Source: JANJUB01 sp040081075
Lineage (GTDB): Bacteria; Armatimonadota; Fimbriimonadia; Fimbriimonadales; Fimbriimonadaceae
DNA length: 59,368 nucleotides
Assembly (NCBI GenBank): GCA_040081075.1
Contig: JBEBHJ010000015.1
Span: 1 to 59,368, forward strand
Direction of reading: 5' to 3'
A program made the translations under genes and the position numbers. The first letter of the stretch is position 1. Each line of letters begins with the position of its first letter. A model generated the notes under the pieces. The model had not been told where the DNA came from. It did no database searches and was given only the letters and a program-made list of their open reading frames with translations. Below, piece by piece: positions 7,201 to 15,279 of the stretch.

Positions 7201-9458
7201 TTGACTCCCATAGTGCTAAGAAAACGCGTCTTCACAAGGTTCGCGTCTGTTACGCTGGAAACAAAAGGAGTGTTGTTGTAGTCAATCGTTGCCGTAGAAT
7301 AGCCAGTTCCCGTTGGGCTGATTGTTGAAATGGTGTGCAGGTAAGGCACCTGTTCAGGGCTAAAACCGTTCGAATTCCCGATGTAACCGAACTGGTATTC
7401 GGCGACAGGGTTCGTTGTGCCCGACGGAGACACGACCGAGGCAGATAGAAGTCCGTCCTTGGCATAATAGGTGCCGCCCGTTTGCCCAATTTCCTCAACC
7501 TGGTAGACAACCTTGCGGTTGTAACGGTCTGTGGCGCTGCTGATTCGGCCATTTGCTCCATATTCCATTGTTATTAGCGGTTGACCAGAACTATCATTTA
7601 TTGCGGTAATGGCCGGGATCACATGCTCGTTGGTCTCCAAATCGATGTCGATATACGATTTGTTAACCCAGTCAAGAGTGACATAGTTGCCGAATCGATC
7701 TATGATTCGTGTAAGGAAGAACCGCCGATCGTTCGGATTGCTAAGGGAGGTGACCTTGGGTTGGAAGATGTACTTGGTTCTGCTTTTACTTGTGATCTCA
7801 ATGCACTCGCCAATACCCGCAATGTTTTTCCAAGCAACCAAATATGGATAACCAATGTCGACTTGACCCGGTAGCGTTTGCCCATTACCAGGCGCATTCG
7901 ATGTGGCAAAGGACGCTCCGTAGAAGGCAGAGTTCGGCATTTTGACGACTGCATGAGCAACGTTATTGGCGGGATCTCGCTTGAGCAAAACGGTCGTAAG
8001 GTAAGGATGATGCCATCCGCTACCAAACCCATTTGGAACCACACGTGCCAGGCTATGATAGCTAGGTCGCCAACTTACGGATGGGCCGATGGGGTTGTAT
8101 ACATCAAGTCCGTGCGGGGTGGTGTACTCTTCCACGCCGTTGCCCAGATTTACTGGGTCCGCAGTCGCAGACGTTGTAAAAGTCGGACACTCTACTACGC
8201 ACTCATCGCAATGCTTGGCTTGCCCAAGCATTGTGCAGATTATCGATAGGAGATTTGGCCAAGCTACGACGCCGTAACCAGTCAGAGTTGTTACTATTCG
8301 TTGCGCGGCGATGGTACTTTGACCGAGACGAGCACTCGCGAACAACCCGAATTCGGTCTGACTTGGACGAGGCATCATCGCGAGCGCATGGTCTAAATCC
8401 GAACCTGGAATGGATAGGACGAGGAAAGCATCGGCCTCCATCAAGTTCCACTGTTTCCATGAAAGTTTGCGCTCGCCGCCGGGCCATTCGCCGCAGTCCG
8501 AACACCAATAGGTGACACCTTTGTTGTTAGCTCCAGTCACAGCAATGAAGTGATCGCGCTCAACACGGGCAATAACGGGAATACTGCCGTTGACTTTAAA
8601 TATTGCTTTTAGGCCATCGCTACTTGCGCTTAGCCCGTGACCACTCAGTCCCATCGCCTTCGCCGCGTCCTTCAGCTGCTGCATGTTGCTTCCAAAACCT
8701 GAATGGGGCGTCAGGCGCGACACCATATCCTTGTTGTAAGGCCGCTTTAGAAAACGGAGTGCAATGGCCAATCCAGCCGCTCCACAAAGTGGATCAATGT
8801 GGGGCGGCTCCGTAATCCCCGCGTCTTTTCGAACTTTGTGGTATCCCTCGCACGCGCTCGCACACTTGAGCATGAACGCCGCCCGTTTCTCATAGGGTAC
8901 GCAAAGGCGTTTCTTAACCACGTCATCCAGGGTTGCGGTTGCTTGTTGATAGCGCCCCGTATAAAACTCCATAAAGCCCCGGTCCATGACAGCAACTCCG
9001 TAAACTGGGCTACTTGGCTTCATCTTATCTATGAGCGTGATCAGCATGTCAAGCGCGCGTTGCGGCTCCATATCCTGACCCATAGTTAGCTCGGCTAACC
9101 ATATCTGTAACTGCTCTCGACGAGCCAATCTAGTACTCTTTGCTTTCGCTTCCGCTTCCCAAGCGGCGCGAACTTCTGGCTTAACGTTCCTCAAGAGCGT
9201 GCCTGAATCGTCAAGCAATGTGGGATTTGAGGCACGCGGGCGAAACACTCGCTCTGGGACGCTCTTGTCTGCTACCACGGGCGATTTCATGTACTTCATG
9301 CCCTTTAGCTTGTGAACGGGCCTAATGCTAGGCGTTGAAACCGCTTTTGGCCTTGCGGGGGTATTAAGTTCAACGGCAAGCGCCGGAGCCACAATATTCG
9401 TGACCATGGAAGCGGACAATAGGCAAGCGATGAACTTTCTAAGTTTGTTATTAGCCAT
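4260..9458 (-). CDS. Secreted Rhs/YD-repeat polymorphic toxin with C39-like peptidase domain
   Basis: The product has 1732 residues. The start at ATG 9458 is chosen because GAGG lies 5 nt upstream and it gives a good signal peptide (MANNKLRKFIACLLSASM..PALA). Residues 90-200 are helical. Residues 222-345 resemble a papain-like C39 peptidase, with CGAAGL (Cys225), DHFIAVTG (His303) and TYWCSD (Asp321). A cell-wall-like tract follows, then many YD repeats such as TYTYDSKDQLT. The core closes with DPIGAAGG..NVYGYCGNGAVG and DPSGL near residue 1558. The last 174 residues are the variable C-terminus, ending in EDC-x37-DCLAGAKM. Rhs shells usually encapsulate and release the tail toxin; the peptidase may do the processing. 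Toxin activity is not recognisable. Confidence 0.9.
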   Translation of the reverse strand: MANNKLRKFIACLLSASMVTNIVAPALAVELNTPARPKAVSTPSIRPVHKLKGMKYMKSPVVADKSVPERVFRPRASNPTLLDDSGTLLRNVKPEVRAAWEAEAKAKSTRLARREQLQIWLAELTMGQDMEPQRALDMLITLIDKMKPSSPVYGVAVMDRGFMEFYTGRYQQATATLDDVVKKRLCVPYEKRAAFMLKCASACEGYHKVRKDAGITEPPHIDPLCGAAGLAIALRFLKRPYNKDMVSRLTPHSGFGSNMQQLKDAAKAMGLSGHGLSASSDGLKAIFKVNGSIPVIARVERDHFIAVTGANNKGVTYWCSDCGEWPGGERKLSWKQWNLMEADAFLVLSIPGSDLDHALAMMPRPSQTEFGLFASARLGQSTIAAQRIVTTLTGYGVVAWPNLLSIICTMLGQAKHCDECVVECPTFTTSATADPVNLGNGVEEYTTPHGLDVYNPIGPSVSWRPSYHSLARVVPNGFGSGWHHPYLTTVLLKRDPANNVAHAVVKMPNSAFYGASFATSNAPGNGQTLPGQVDIGYPYLVAWKNIAGIGECIEITSKSRTKYIFQPKVTSLSNPNDRRFFLTRIIDRFGNYVTLDWVNKSYIDIDLETNEHVIPAITAINDSSGQPLITMEYGANGRISSATDRYNRKVVYQVEEIGQTGGTYYAKDGLLSASVVSPSGTTNPVAEYQFGYIGNSNGFSPEQVPYLHTISTISPTGTGYSTATIDYNNTPFVSSVTDANLVKTRFLSTMGVNTTTVETLDSSNNVVGRYSVDYTVNLSWTEYRNAAGQTIVRRAFGGASPFRPSMVDVKPGTLSPSGITSTYTWDVYSNLLTSTNPKGVVTTYTRNYGNFALGELTEVQEAGKTSTKLFYNQPSGTISEIQSPIPGQVNTGNRQSTTIQYDTLGNVTSVTAPGNNMNPTKTVNLSYGGSPKIGQPLSVTSAGGKVTSYTYTTRGQVETVTDPNLNTTTMAYNIVGQTETVTLPATGSTGTGNTKTQNYYQYAGGPLTMTEIQAENGTTPRTVNYTYGKEGELLTKTGSCEPMTLTYDEKYNTKTLKDGNNNVTTYEYNLDDLPTEIRYPGYTSGNADKVLLGDYDAIGRVNTRTDGRGQVTNYEYEDELVPPGTATLGLLKQVNYVADPTQNIAMTYDNIGQVLSTTDGTGVGSATYDDLGGLKTATRTYTGLPAKTANYTYYPDGSRSQMATVAGNWDYLYDLDGRPTSMTSPAGSSSIAFDNGGRITGRTLPNGTTTDYTYNALGVLTSLVNNGPSGTHNSTFNGFTFDGVFNQLTMAASISTPSNWSGNRSWTYDSKDQLTNETSTQFTSGWNHTNAFDSAGNPTTFKNNTRTYNANNQLVTPGTNVYDGNGNPTTYNGTSVVYDVENRVTSYGTQLTHGYRADGLRAWKQNNAGVRTYFLYDGGNPIIEMDSSGNTANLNVFAPDGLIARKEGSTWTYYTFDAQGNVVHKLNSSNQPTAARLLDAWGAGVETTLPRNIDPWGYNAKWGYYYDRETSLYYCQNRMYDASTGRWLNRDPIGAAGGVNVYGYCGNGAVGRTDPSGLAGFNSATTPHGARMAGWAFSEIYGAEAATVVRTVATVVRTARTAADVYRLIGPAGDVICEPVELGDPPKWDSEPMPSPSNGSGKNKPSRMPVPHRYVLPWTVHDPLNPYQDFADAIDANNPQEETEEDCYENYYSGMMFIKKLFSSGKINIGERIKLRAKLDKLLDDCLAGAKM

Positions 9459-9694
9459 GATAACCTCGTGATAGGACCACATTTAGACCCAATGATCATA
9501 GTGTAACGCAGATTTCGCGAATTTGGGGCAATGTGGAAAACTTTTTTTTCTTTTTCTCCTTTTACTGCCGCCGCCGAACTGAGTATCCGCTTGGGTTGCC
9601 ACACAGCTACGGCATCATTAAATCCCTAGAGACAGCATTTGGCGAGATAGCTTCATCGGTTGAAAACTTGCGTTTATCGTTTGCTTTGCAAGCT

Positions 9695-9820
9695 TTGAAA
9701 TTCACTGAGAAAGCTTCAACGTTCATTGAACCAATTTCGAAATTCACTGAGCAAACTTCGAAATTCATCGAGCAAATTTCGAAGTTCACTGAGCAAACGT
9801 CGAAGCTTGCTCAGCAAATG
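9695..9820. repeat. Six 21-bp tandem repeats upstream of the Rhs gene
   Basis: There are six consecutive 21-bp units with consensus ttcgaaattcactgagcaaac. Unit borders carry palindromes centred on TTCGAA, for example AATTTCGAAATT. The 489-bp gap between the Rhs start and the fibronectin gene holds only this array and a T-rich tract at 9541-9565. The array is open in both directions: the plus frame gives heptads like KFTEQTS and the minus frame MNFEICS. I therefore regard the frames as by-products of a 21-bp period, or possibly as a small coiled-coil peptide. A second 21-bp array is at 47728-47887. Confidence 0.75.
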
Positions 9821-9971
9821 GCGGTGGGAGCGTTGGTTCCAGCGAACTTGCGATTACGGCAGAAGTCTCGCTATTTCACACTTATATCACTAAATAATTC
9901 TTCCTACCCTGGTGTAATCGTCATAAACTGCCGATAAATAGGATACGGCTATTGCCGAAGGAATAATAACT

Positions 9972-10634
9972 ATGCCCGCAAGTGTAAATCAGTACATCAC
10001 CGATATCAACGCCGACAGTGATCTCGCTGTCGCTCTGACCAGCTTTGCCGCTGTATGTTCAGCCAATTCCGCGGCCTTGGGTTTGACCCCGGCGACTTTG
10101 GCCGAAATTACCGGCACTAACACAGCCTATGGCACCTCTCTGAATGCGTGGGTTACGGCCCGCGTTGCGAGTTTTAACGCCCAAGATGCCAAGGACCTGC
10201 AAAAGAAGACCAGCAAGGCCGTCATATCAAAATTTGCCAAGCAGTTTCGCGCAAACCAGGCAATCAGCGATTCGCTCCTGGCCCAACTCCAACTTGCCCC
10301 ACACAAGCCACCCAAGAACGCAAGTCCTCCCGCGCAGCCCACCCAGCTCACCGCCAATGCGAACGGGCTCGGATTTGTCAAACTCAAATGGAGCAGAAAG
10401 GGCAATAAGCCAAACACGACCTACCAGATTGAGTACCGAAGCGAAGCGGTCACATCGTGGACGATTCTCGATTCGACGACCAAGGCAAAGTTTGAGTATC
10501 AGGCCGATCCGGGACAGTCAATTCAATTCCGAATCATCGCGAGCCGCGCCGGTCTAGCCAGCGAACCCAGCGTGCCGGTTTCGCTTTGGGAAGTCGCCCC
10601 GAGCGCCATATCCAACTTGAAGTTAGCGGCTTAA
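9972..10634 (+). CDS. Fibronectin type III domain protein
   Basis: This 220-residue protein has GAAGGAA upstream of ATG 9972. Residues 1-110 are an all-helical, Ala-rich region (MPASVNQYITDINADSDLAV..). Residues 125-215 form one fibronectin type III-like domain: QPTQLTAN..LGFVKLKWSR, TTYQIEYRS, WTILDSTTKAKFEYQADPG, IQFRIIASRAG. There is no signal peptide. Proteins of this layout occur in Verrucomicrobia and related phyla with unknown role. It is a lone gene, divergent from Rhs. Confidence 0.75.
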   Translation: MPASVNQYITDINADSDLAVALTSFAAVCSANSAALGLTPATLAEITGTNTAYGTSLNAWVTARVASFNAQDAKDLQKKTSKAVISKFAKQFRANQAISDSLLAQLQLAPHKPPKNASPPAQPTQLTANANGLGFVKLKWSRKGNKPNTTYQIEYRSEAVTSWTILDSTTKAKFEYQADPGQSIQFRIIASRAGLASEPSVPVSLWEVAPSAISNLKLAA

Positions 10635-11342
10635 CGCCACCCAACCCCTCCCCGCTTTTTGCGGTGAGGGGCTGAGTGTGTTTGTCGTGCCCATTCCCGC
10701 CGCGGATTGAGGACTGGTTGAGCGAATCCATCGCTCCTCCTCTTTGGTTAATGGATAAGGTTCGCCAAGCATTGGAAACGGGAGGTCTGGTTTGTGCGTT
10801 ATCCATGGCGGACATGTACTTGCTCCATCTTCTGCGATAAACCAAGCCCGAAAACTATCACCTACAAAATTGAACTGGTAAGCCGCGAAAGGTTTTGTCG
10901 CTTGAAGCGTGGGCGCGGCGAGCGTCGGGATTCGCTGGAATGGAACCAACTTTAACGAAAGGAGGTATCGCACGAGGGTGCCATCACTCTTGAAGGCCGC
11001 TCGCGAAGGCTTCGACGAAATCTTCAATGCAACCCACCACTTTCCCTTGATGCGGCCTTTAGATTTAGTCTGGCACGATAGCCAAGCGTCCGGCGACTTC
11101 ACATCATCCTCACGACCAGCGCTTCGAAGGATCAAGTGAATCCTATTCTCCGCCGAACCGGCTGCGAAGAGTAGAACAGTGGTCCCATTGCCGGGCATTT
11201 CCACATAGGAAAACTCTTTCTGGAGGTGACGATTAACGCCGAACGATTCTCGGAGCATTCCAAGTTGATCGTTGCGAGCGTTACTCGCCGGCAACGCGGG
11301 TAATGGCGAGTGAGACCAGAAAAAAGAGCTACTAAGAATCAT
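10623..11342 (-). CDS. Hypothetical protein
   Basis: The frame is 239 residues and convergent with the fibronectin gene. The middle looks real (KGKWWVALKISSKPSRAAF, PFAAYQFNFVGDSFRAWFIAEDG). The last 30 residues (LSPSPQKAGRGW) are translated from the G/C-rich hairpin at 10645-10671, so the natural C-terminus may be shorter or the gene may have lost its stop. The N-terminus (MILSSSFFWSHSPLPALPASN) could be a weak signal peptide. I do not recognise a family. Confidence 0.5.
   Translation of the reverse strand: MILSSSFFWSHSPLPALPASNARNDQLGMLRESFGVNRHLQKEFSYVEMPGNGTTVLLFAAGSAENRIHLILRSAGREDDVKSPDAWLSCQTKSKGRIKGKWWVALKISSKPSRAAFKSDGTLVRYLLSLKLVPFQRIPTLAAPTLQATKPFAAYQFNFVGDSFRAWFIAEDGASTCPPWITHKPDLPFPMLGEPYPLTKEEERWIRSTSPQSAAGMGTTNTLSPSPQKAGRGWVALSR
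10645..10671. terminator. G/C-rich hairpin between convergent genes
   Basis: CCCCTCCCCGC and GCGGTGAGGGG pair across a TTTTT loop directly after the stop of the fibronectin gene. No T-run follows the stem on either strand, so this is at best a non-classical terminator. Confidence 0.35.
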
Positions 11343-11417
11343 CAGACTTCCCCATTAACAAGCTCGGAAAGGTTGTGGTTGGAACCATGGAACTGAAATC
11401 TCTGCAGAACGGAATGT

Positions 11418-13526
11418 TCACTTCTCGAACACAAGCCATGTGCAACCGCGGGCGGGGACTGTTACTTCTAGTTCGAGGTCGTTTCCATCCAGGTTGTAGG
11501 CGTGAGGGCGTTCTTGGCGGCCGGAGGTGTCGCCTAGGGCTCCCCTTGCCTGGCCCTTTAGGCCCGAATAATACAGCGGTATCCGCATGGTTTCGGTTCG
11601 TGGGACCGCCGTGGGATTGTAGATGAGGGCCATTGCCGGGGTTTTGAGTTTGGGGTTTACGTGCACGATCCCATCCAAATTCCGCCCGTCGGGGCGACGG
11701 ATGTGGATCACGTCGGACTCCAAAATGTCTCGATGTTTCTTGAACCACGTCACCCACTTGATCACCGCCGCCTTGGTTGTTTCGGTGTCATAGATTCGGG
11801 GCCCACGATAGCAAGACTGGGCGCCATAGCCGAAGTTGTTCATCAGGTGCATCTGATAATCGTCCAGGTGTTCGCTGAGGGGTTCGATGGTGGCTTCCTT
11901 TCCACCGCCCTGGTATTCCACCAGCGGGGTCATCATCCAACCCATGCTTGGTGTCTTCTCCCACGTTCCATCGAACAAGTTTTGACGGGCGTGGATGTGC
12001 TGCTGAGCTCTAGGCAACGACCAGTTCGACTCGCGATAGCCCATTCCCGTTTTGTTGGAACCCGCCAAGAAGTAGTTATCGGGGACGTTCAAATAGATAC
12101 CTTGCGAGCGGCACCACTTGTAATAATCGGTGATACGTCGCCATTGCATCCATTGCGAATCGGCGAAGCCTTTATGACCCGGATGCTTCTCGCTGGCGCA
12201 GGTGTCGCCGGGGTAGCTGCCGTCGTGCTCAAACAAATTGAAGCCGGTCTTTTCGAAGAAATTTTGAATCGTGCGGAAGTAGTTTTGACCCCACTTGCTT
12301 TCTAGACAGGGCGAGGCTCCGAAAATCGGCTTGGGATTAACGATGTCGTTTTCGGCGTCTACGTGCCGACTTGCGAGCAAGCTGTACCCCCCCAATTCGA
12401 TTCCTTTTGAATTTGCGTAAGCCCGAAAAGCTTTGAATTTGTCTAAGTTTTCCTGGCTTTGATTCTCCATATCGAGCCCGCTCCAAAAACTGATGACGAT
12501 CATTTCAAAGCCGCACTCCGCCGCTTGATCGATGGCCCGATGCACAACAACCGGATCAACACTCGTGAGGTGCAGCATGATCGGGTTCTCCGTAATCCAC
12601 GGTGCAACCGTTCGATAAAGGGTCTTCATCGCCAAACCTCGTCGTTCGCGATCGGCGGAATCTTGGATGAGGACAAACGCGCGGAATGACTCGAAATCTT
12701 TCTTGGGTTCGATAGTGAAGTCGGGCCCAACCGGAGGGCGAACTTCGAGGTCGCAAGGGGTCTTGAGTTCGTAGTTCACCTGGGTTTTGTAATTGGAATC
12801 CGGCACCCAATAGGTCGTCTTATTTGAACTCGTCTCGGCCATTCCGCCAAAGGCGTAGTCGCTGAATACGGCGACATTGGGAACACGCCAAGCCGGGGTG
12901 GCATCCACCACCGAATCGGATTCGACAAAGCCAATATTCTCGCAAATGAACTTGTCCAGGTTCACTTTCATGGAGCCCTGATTAGATATCGTAAACCACT
13001 TTTGGAACGCGGGGAGCCCATCGTAGAGTTCGTAATGGACAGCTACTTCAAGCCCCGGAAAAGCGGGCGATTCGTAGTCCATGGTGAGGGCAACGCCTTT
13101 TGGCGGCCAATTCCCCTTGGCCGACGAGCGAACTTGCTTCCACTTCATGCGCTCTACGGGTTGCCCCACCGAATGCCCAACGTAGTGAAAACCGACCGGA
13201 TTTGCTTTCAATTCGCTGATCCATTCGGGCAATAGAAAGGCCAGATTCTTCTGCCCCACCAATCCGCCAACGGGATATTCCTTGCCGTTCAACGTCAAAA
13301 CCGCTTCGGGCTTAACTGCTCGGAGCATCTCTTCGCTCGTCATGTGGTTCTTGATGCTGATGGTGGCGGCATCGGGTGAGAGCTTGATGACTCGGGTGAT
13401 AAGGCCATTGGTGAGAACGACTTCATTTGCCGTCTGTTTGATGGCGGCCTTGAAGGAGTCTGGCTTGATAAGCCAATCGGATTTTGCAGGAGTGAGCATG
13501 GCGGATACAAGAAGGGACGCGAGCAT
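11418..13526 (-). CDS. Secreted glycoside hydrolase, alpha-galactosidase-like
   Basis: The product has 702 residues with a short signal peptide (MLASLLVSAMLTPAKS). Residues 30-300 form a beta-sandwich region as in GH36-type enzymes. Residues 320-600 form a TIM barrel with GFEMIVISFWSGLDMENQ and FNLFEHDGSYPGD, where Asp435 is the likely nucleophile. DDYQMHLMNNFGYG follows, and the C-terminal sheet ends CTWLVFEK. It probably removes alpha-linked galactose or similar sugars from plant or microbial polysaccharide outside the cytoplasm. The exact substrate is not readable. It is divergent from the J-like gene, with promoter elements for both within 31 bp. Confidence 0.75.
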   Translation of the reverse strand: MLASLLVSAMLTPAKSDWLIKPDSFKAAIKQTANEVVLTNGLITRVIKLSPDAATISIKNHMTSEEMLRAVKPEAVLTLNGKEYPVGGLVGQKNLAFLLPEWISELKANPVGFHYVGHSVGQPVERMKWKQVRSSAKGNWPPKGVALTMDYESPAFPGLEVAVHYELYDGLPAFQKWFTISNQGSMKVNLDKFICENIGFVESDSVVDATPAWRVPNVAVFSDYAFGGMAETSSNKTTYWVPDSNYKTQVNYELKTPCDLEVRPPVGPDFTIEPKKDFESFRAFVLIQDSADRERRGLAMKTLYRTVAPWITENPIMLHLTSVDPVVVHRAIDQAAECGFEMIVISFWSGLDMENQSQENLDKFKAFRAYANSKGIELGGYSLLASRHVDAENDIVNPKPIFGASPCLESKWGQNYFRTIQNFFEKTGFNLFEHDGSYPGDTCASEKHPGHKGFADSQWMQWRRITDYYKWCRSQGIYLNVPDNYFLAGSNKTGMGYRESNWSLPRAQQHIHARQNLFDGTWEKTPSMGWMMTPLVEYQGGGKEATIEPLSEHLDDYQMHLMNNFGYGAQSCYRGPRIYDTETTKAAVIKWVTWFKKHRDILESDVIHIRRPDGRNLDGIVHVNPKLKTPAMALIYNPTAVPRTETMRIPLYYSGLKGQARGALGDTSGRQERPHAYNLDGNDLELEVTVPARGCTWLVFEK

Positions 13527-13533
13527 TGCCTAG

Positions 13534-13549
13534 AGATTACTGCTAAAAT
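13534..13549. promoter_or_regulatory. Back-to-back -10 elements of a divergent promoter
   Basis: On the minus strand TAATCT (13534-13539) lies 7 nt before ATG 13526. On the plus strand TAAAAT (13544-13549) lies 8 nt before GTG 13558. Neither gene has a Shine-Dalgarno, so transcription would start at or next to each start codon and both mRNAs would be leaderless. Confidence 0.45.
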
Positions 13550-13557
13550 CTAGTCCA

Positions 13558-13962
13558 GTGAGCACCGGACGTCGAGCTTATAATATGTTGCGCGGTTTCG
13601 TGAATACGGAATGGGATCGCATCACAGGTCTGGACCAGGAAGCAGCGTGGCGCGAGCTGGAGCAGATGACCGGTGGAAAACCCGCCCAATCTCCGGAAAC
13701 AACAACCGTGACTCTGCGAACTCCGGAGGAAAAGCAAGCTTATGCTCGGCGCCTGCTTGGGGTGCCAGAAAAGGCTCCTTACGACGAAATCCGCAAAGCC
13801 TTCGAACGATTGAACACCCGTAGCGACCCCAAGAATTTCCCCGCTGGAAGCGAAGAAGCCAAGCAAGCCGCTGACATCCAGAAGCGCGTTAACTGGGCAT
13901 TCGGAGTTCTAACCGAGAACATGGATACCACCGAAAAGCGGTTTCGTAGCTTAGAAATCTAA
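13558..13962 (+). CDS. J-domain-like protein without HPD motif
   Basis: This 134-residue protein is read from GTG 13558 (ATG 13585 is an alternative). Residues 57-125 follow the J-domain pattern: AYARRLLGVPEKAPYDEIRK, AFERLNTRSDP, KQAADIQKRVNWAFGVL. The His-Pro-Asp that stimulates Hsp70 is replaced by RSDP, so it cannot act as a normal DnaJ co-chaperone. The front half (MLRGFVNTEWDRITGLDQ) has no known domain. A scaffold or adaptor role is possible but not shown. Confidence 0.65.
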   Translation: MSTGRRAYNMLRGFVNTEWDRITGLDQEAAWRELEQMTGGKPAQSPETTTVTLRTPEEKQAYARRLLGVPEKAPYDEIRKAFERLNTRSDPKNFPAGSEEAKQAADIQKRVNWAFGVLTENMDTTEKRFRSLEI

Positions 13963-13993
13963 CGAATCATTGCCTTCATACGTCCAACTAAGT

Positions 13994-15241
13994 ATGAAAC
14001 GAGCGCTTCCTTTACTTGCCCTAATCGCTGTCGGCTGCGGCGGAAACAACACAGGCGCCCCCACTCCAGGGCTGTATTCAGATACCGCGCGGAACAGTAA
14101 GGAACGCGAAGAGATGGTGGCCAACGCTTCGAAGAGCATCACCAAGGGAGATGCCGCCAAAGTTGTTAGTCAATCAAATGAATTTGGAGCCCGGCTCATC
14201 TCCGAAATCGGCACAGATAAGAACGTTTTGATCTCTCCCATCAGCATCGCAACGGCTCTAACCATCGCGATGAACGGCGCTTCGGGAACGACTTTAGATG
14301 AGATGAAGAAAGCCCTCGGATTGGAAAAGATATCGATGGAGCAAGTTAACGCCGCTCACGCTTCTTTGCGAACGTTGCTGGGCGACGAGCAGTTGCGGAT
14401 CGCCAACTCCATTTGGACCCGAAAGGGCGTCGCATTCGAGGAGCCCTTCATGAAAGACAATACAGCGTTTTTCAATGCAAAGATCGGGGATCTTGACTTC
14501 GCCGCTCCCGAAAGCTCAGGAGTTATCAATGATTGGGTGAAGTCAGCCACCGATGGGAAAATAGAAGAAATTGTGCCCAAGACCATCTCAAACGATGTCG
14601 TGATGTACATCATCAACGCGGTGAGTTTCAATGCAAAGTGGAAAGATCCATTTGACGTAAAACTAACTCAACAGTTGCCCTTTACGTTGCCGGATTCCAA
14701 AACGGTTGACGCCGACTTCATGACCATGGACTCCCACATCACTAACGGGACAAGCAAGGAGGGCGATCAATGGATTCGTTTACCATACGCCAATGGTCGC
14801 TTTGAGCTGATTGCGGCGATGCCAAAGGCTGGGCGTTCGCTAAAGCAGACGATCTCAAAGATGGACATCCTCGCCACGGCCGCTCCGAATCCTGGAAAGG
14901 TTCTTTTGAACTTTCCCAAGTTCAAGTTGAGCTACGAAAGTGCAATGGTAGAGATTCTGAAGAAACTGGGCATCAAGGAGGCCTTTACAGATAAAGCCAA
15001 TTTCTCAAGACTGCGCGCCAAGAAAGATGTGATGATCACAGACGTCAAACATAAGACATTTATTGACGTCTCTGAAGAAGGCACAAAGGCGGCGGCGGCA
15101 ACATCGGTTGAAGTTGGAGTGACCGCCATGCCTGTGACCACCAAGATCAGCTTCAATCGCCCCTTCGCCTACGCCATCCGCGAAATCAAATCCGGCCAGA
15201 TCATCTTCCTCGGCGTCCTCGCTGATCCTACGGCGAACTGA
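13994..15241 (+). CDS. Lipoprotein serpin (serine protease inhibitor)
   Basis: The start at ATG 13994 gives a lipoprotein signal (MKRALPLLALIAVGC, Cys15); an upstream TTG at 13970 is less likely. The 415-residue product covers the whole serpin fold: NVLISPISIATALTIAMNGA, IINAVSFNAKWKDPF, VLLNFPKFKLSYE and, at the C-terminus, FNRPFAYAIRE and FLGVLADP. The hinge EEGTKAAAAT (about 361-370) is of the inhibitory type. Counting 17 residues from the hinge places the P1-P1' bond near Thr-Ala (GVT-AMP). It is probably a membrane-anchored trap for foreign or own secreted proteases. Confidence 0.92.
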   Translation: MKRALPLLALIAVGCGGNNTGAPTPGLYSDTARNSKEREEMVANASKSITKGDAAKVVSQSNEFGARLISEIGTDKNVLISPISIATALTIAMNGASGTTLDEMKKALGLEKISMEQVNAAHASLRTLLGDEQLRIANSIWTRKGVAFEEPFMKDNTAFFNAKIGDLDFAAPESSGVINDWVKSATDGKIEEIVPKTISNDVVMYIINAVSFNAKWKDPFDVKLTQQLPFTLPDSKTVDADFMTMDSHITNGTSKEGDQWIRLPYANGRFELIAAMPKAGRSLKQTISKMDILATAAPNPGKVLLNFPKFKLSYESAMVEILKKLGIKEAFTDKANFSRLRAKKDVMITDVKHKTFIDVSEEGTKAAAATSVEVGVTAMPVTTKISFNRPFAYAIREIKSGQIIFLGVLADPTAN

Positions 15242-15279
15242 GACTTGTTATTTTCGGCTAAGCTAAGCAGCCGCCGAAA

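Noticed and set aside
9533..9937. 134-codon plus frame and 60-codon minus frame over the first 21-bp array
   Set aside because: Openness on both strands follows from a repeat period divisible by three; no Shine-Dalgarno or conserved domain.
11661..12305. 214-codon plus frame
   Set aside because: Antisense to the glycoside hydrolase, which has clear domain evidence.
13577..13587. TATAAT directly before ATG 13585 as promoter of the J-like gene
   Set aside because: No room is left between the hexamer and the ATG, and it lies inside the frame from GTG 13558 with a better-spaced TAAAAT upstream.
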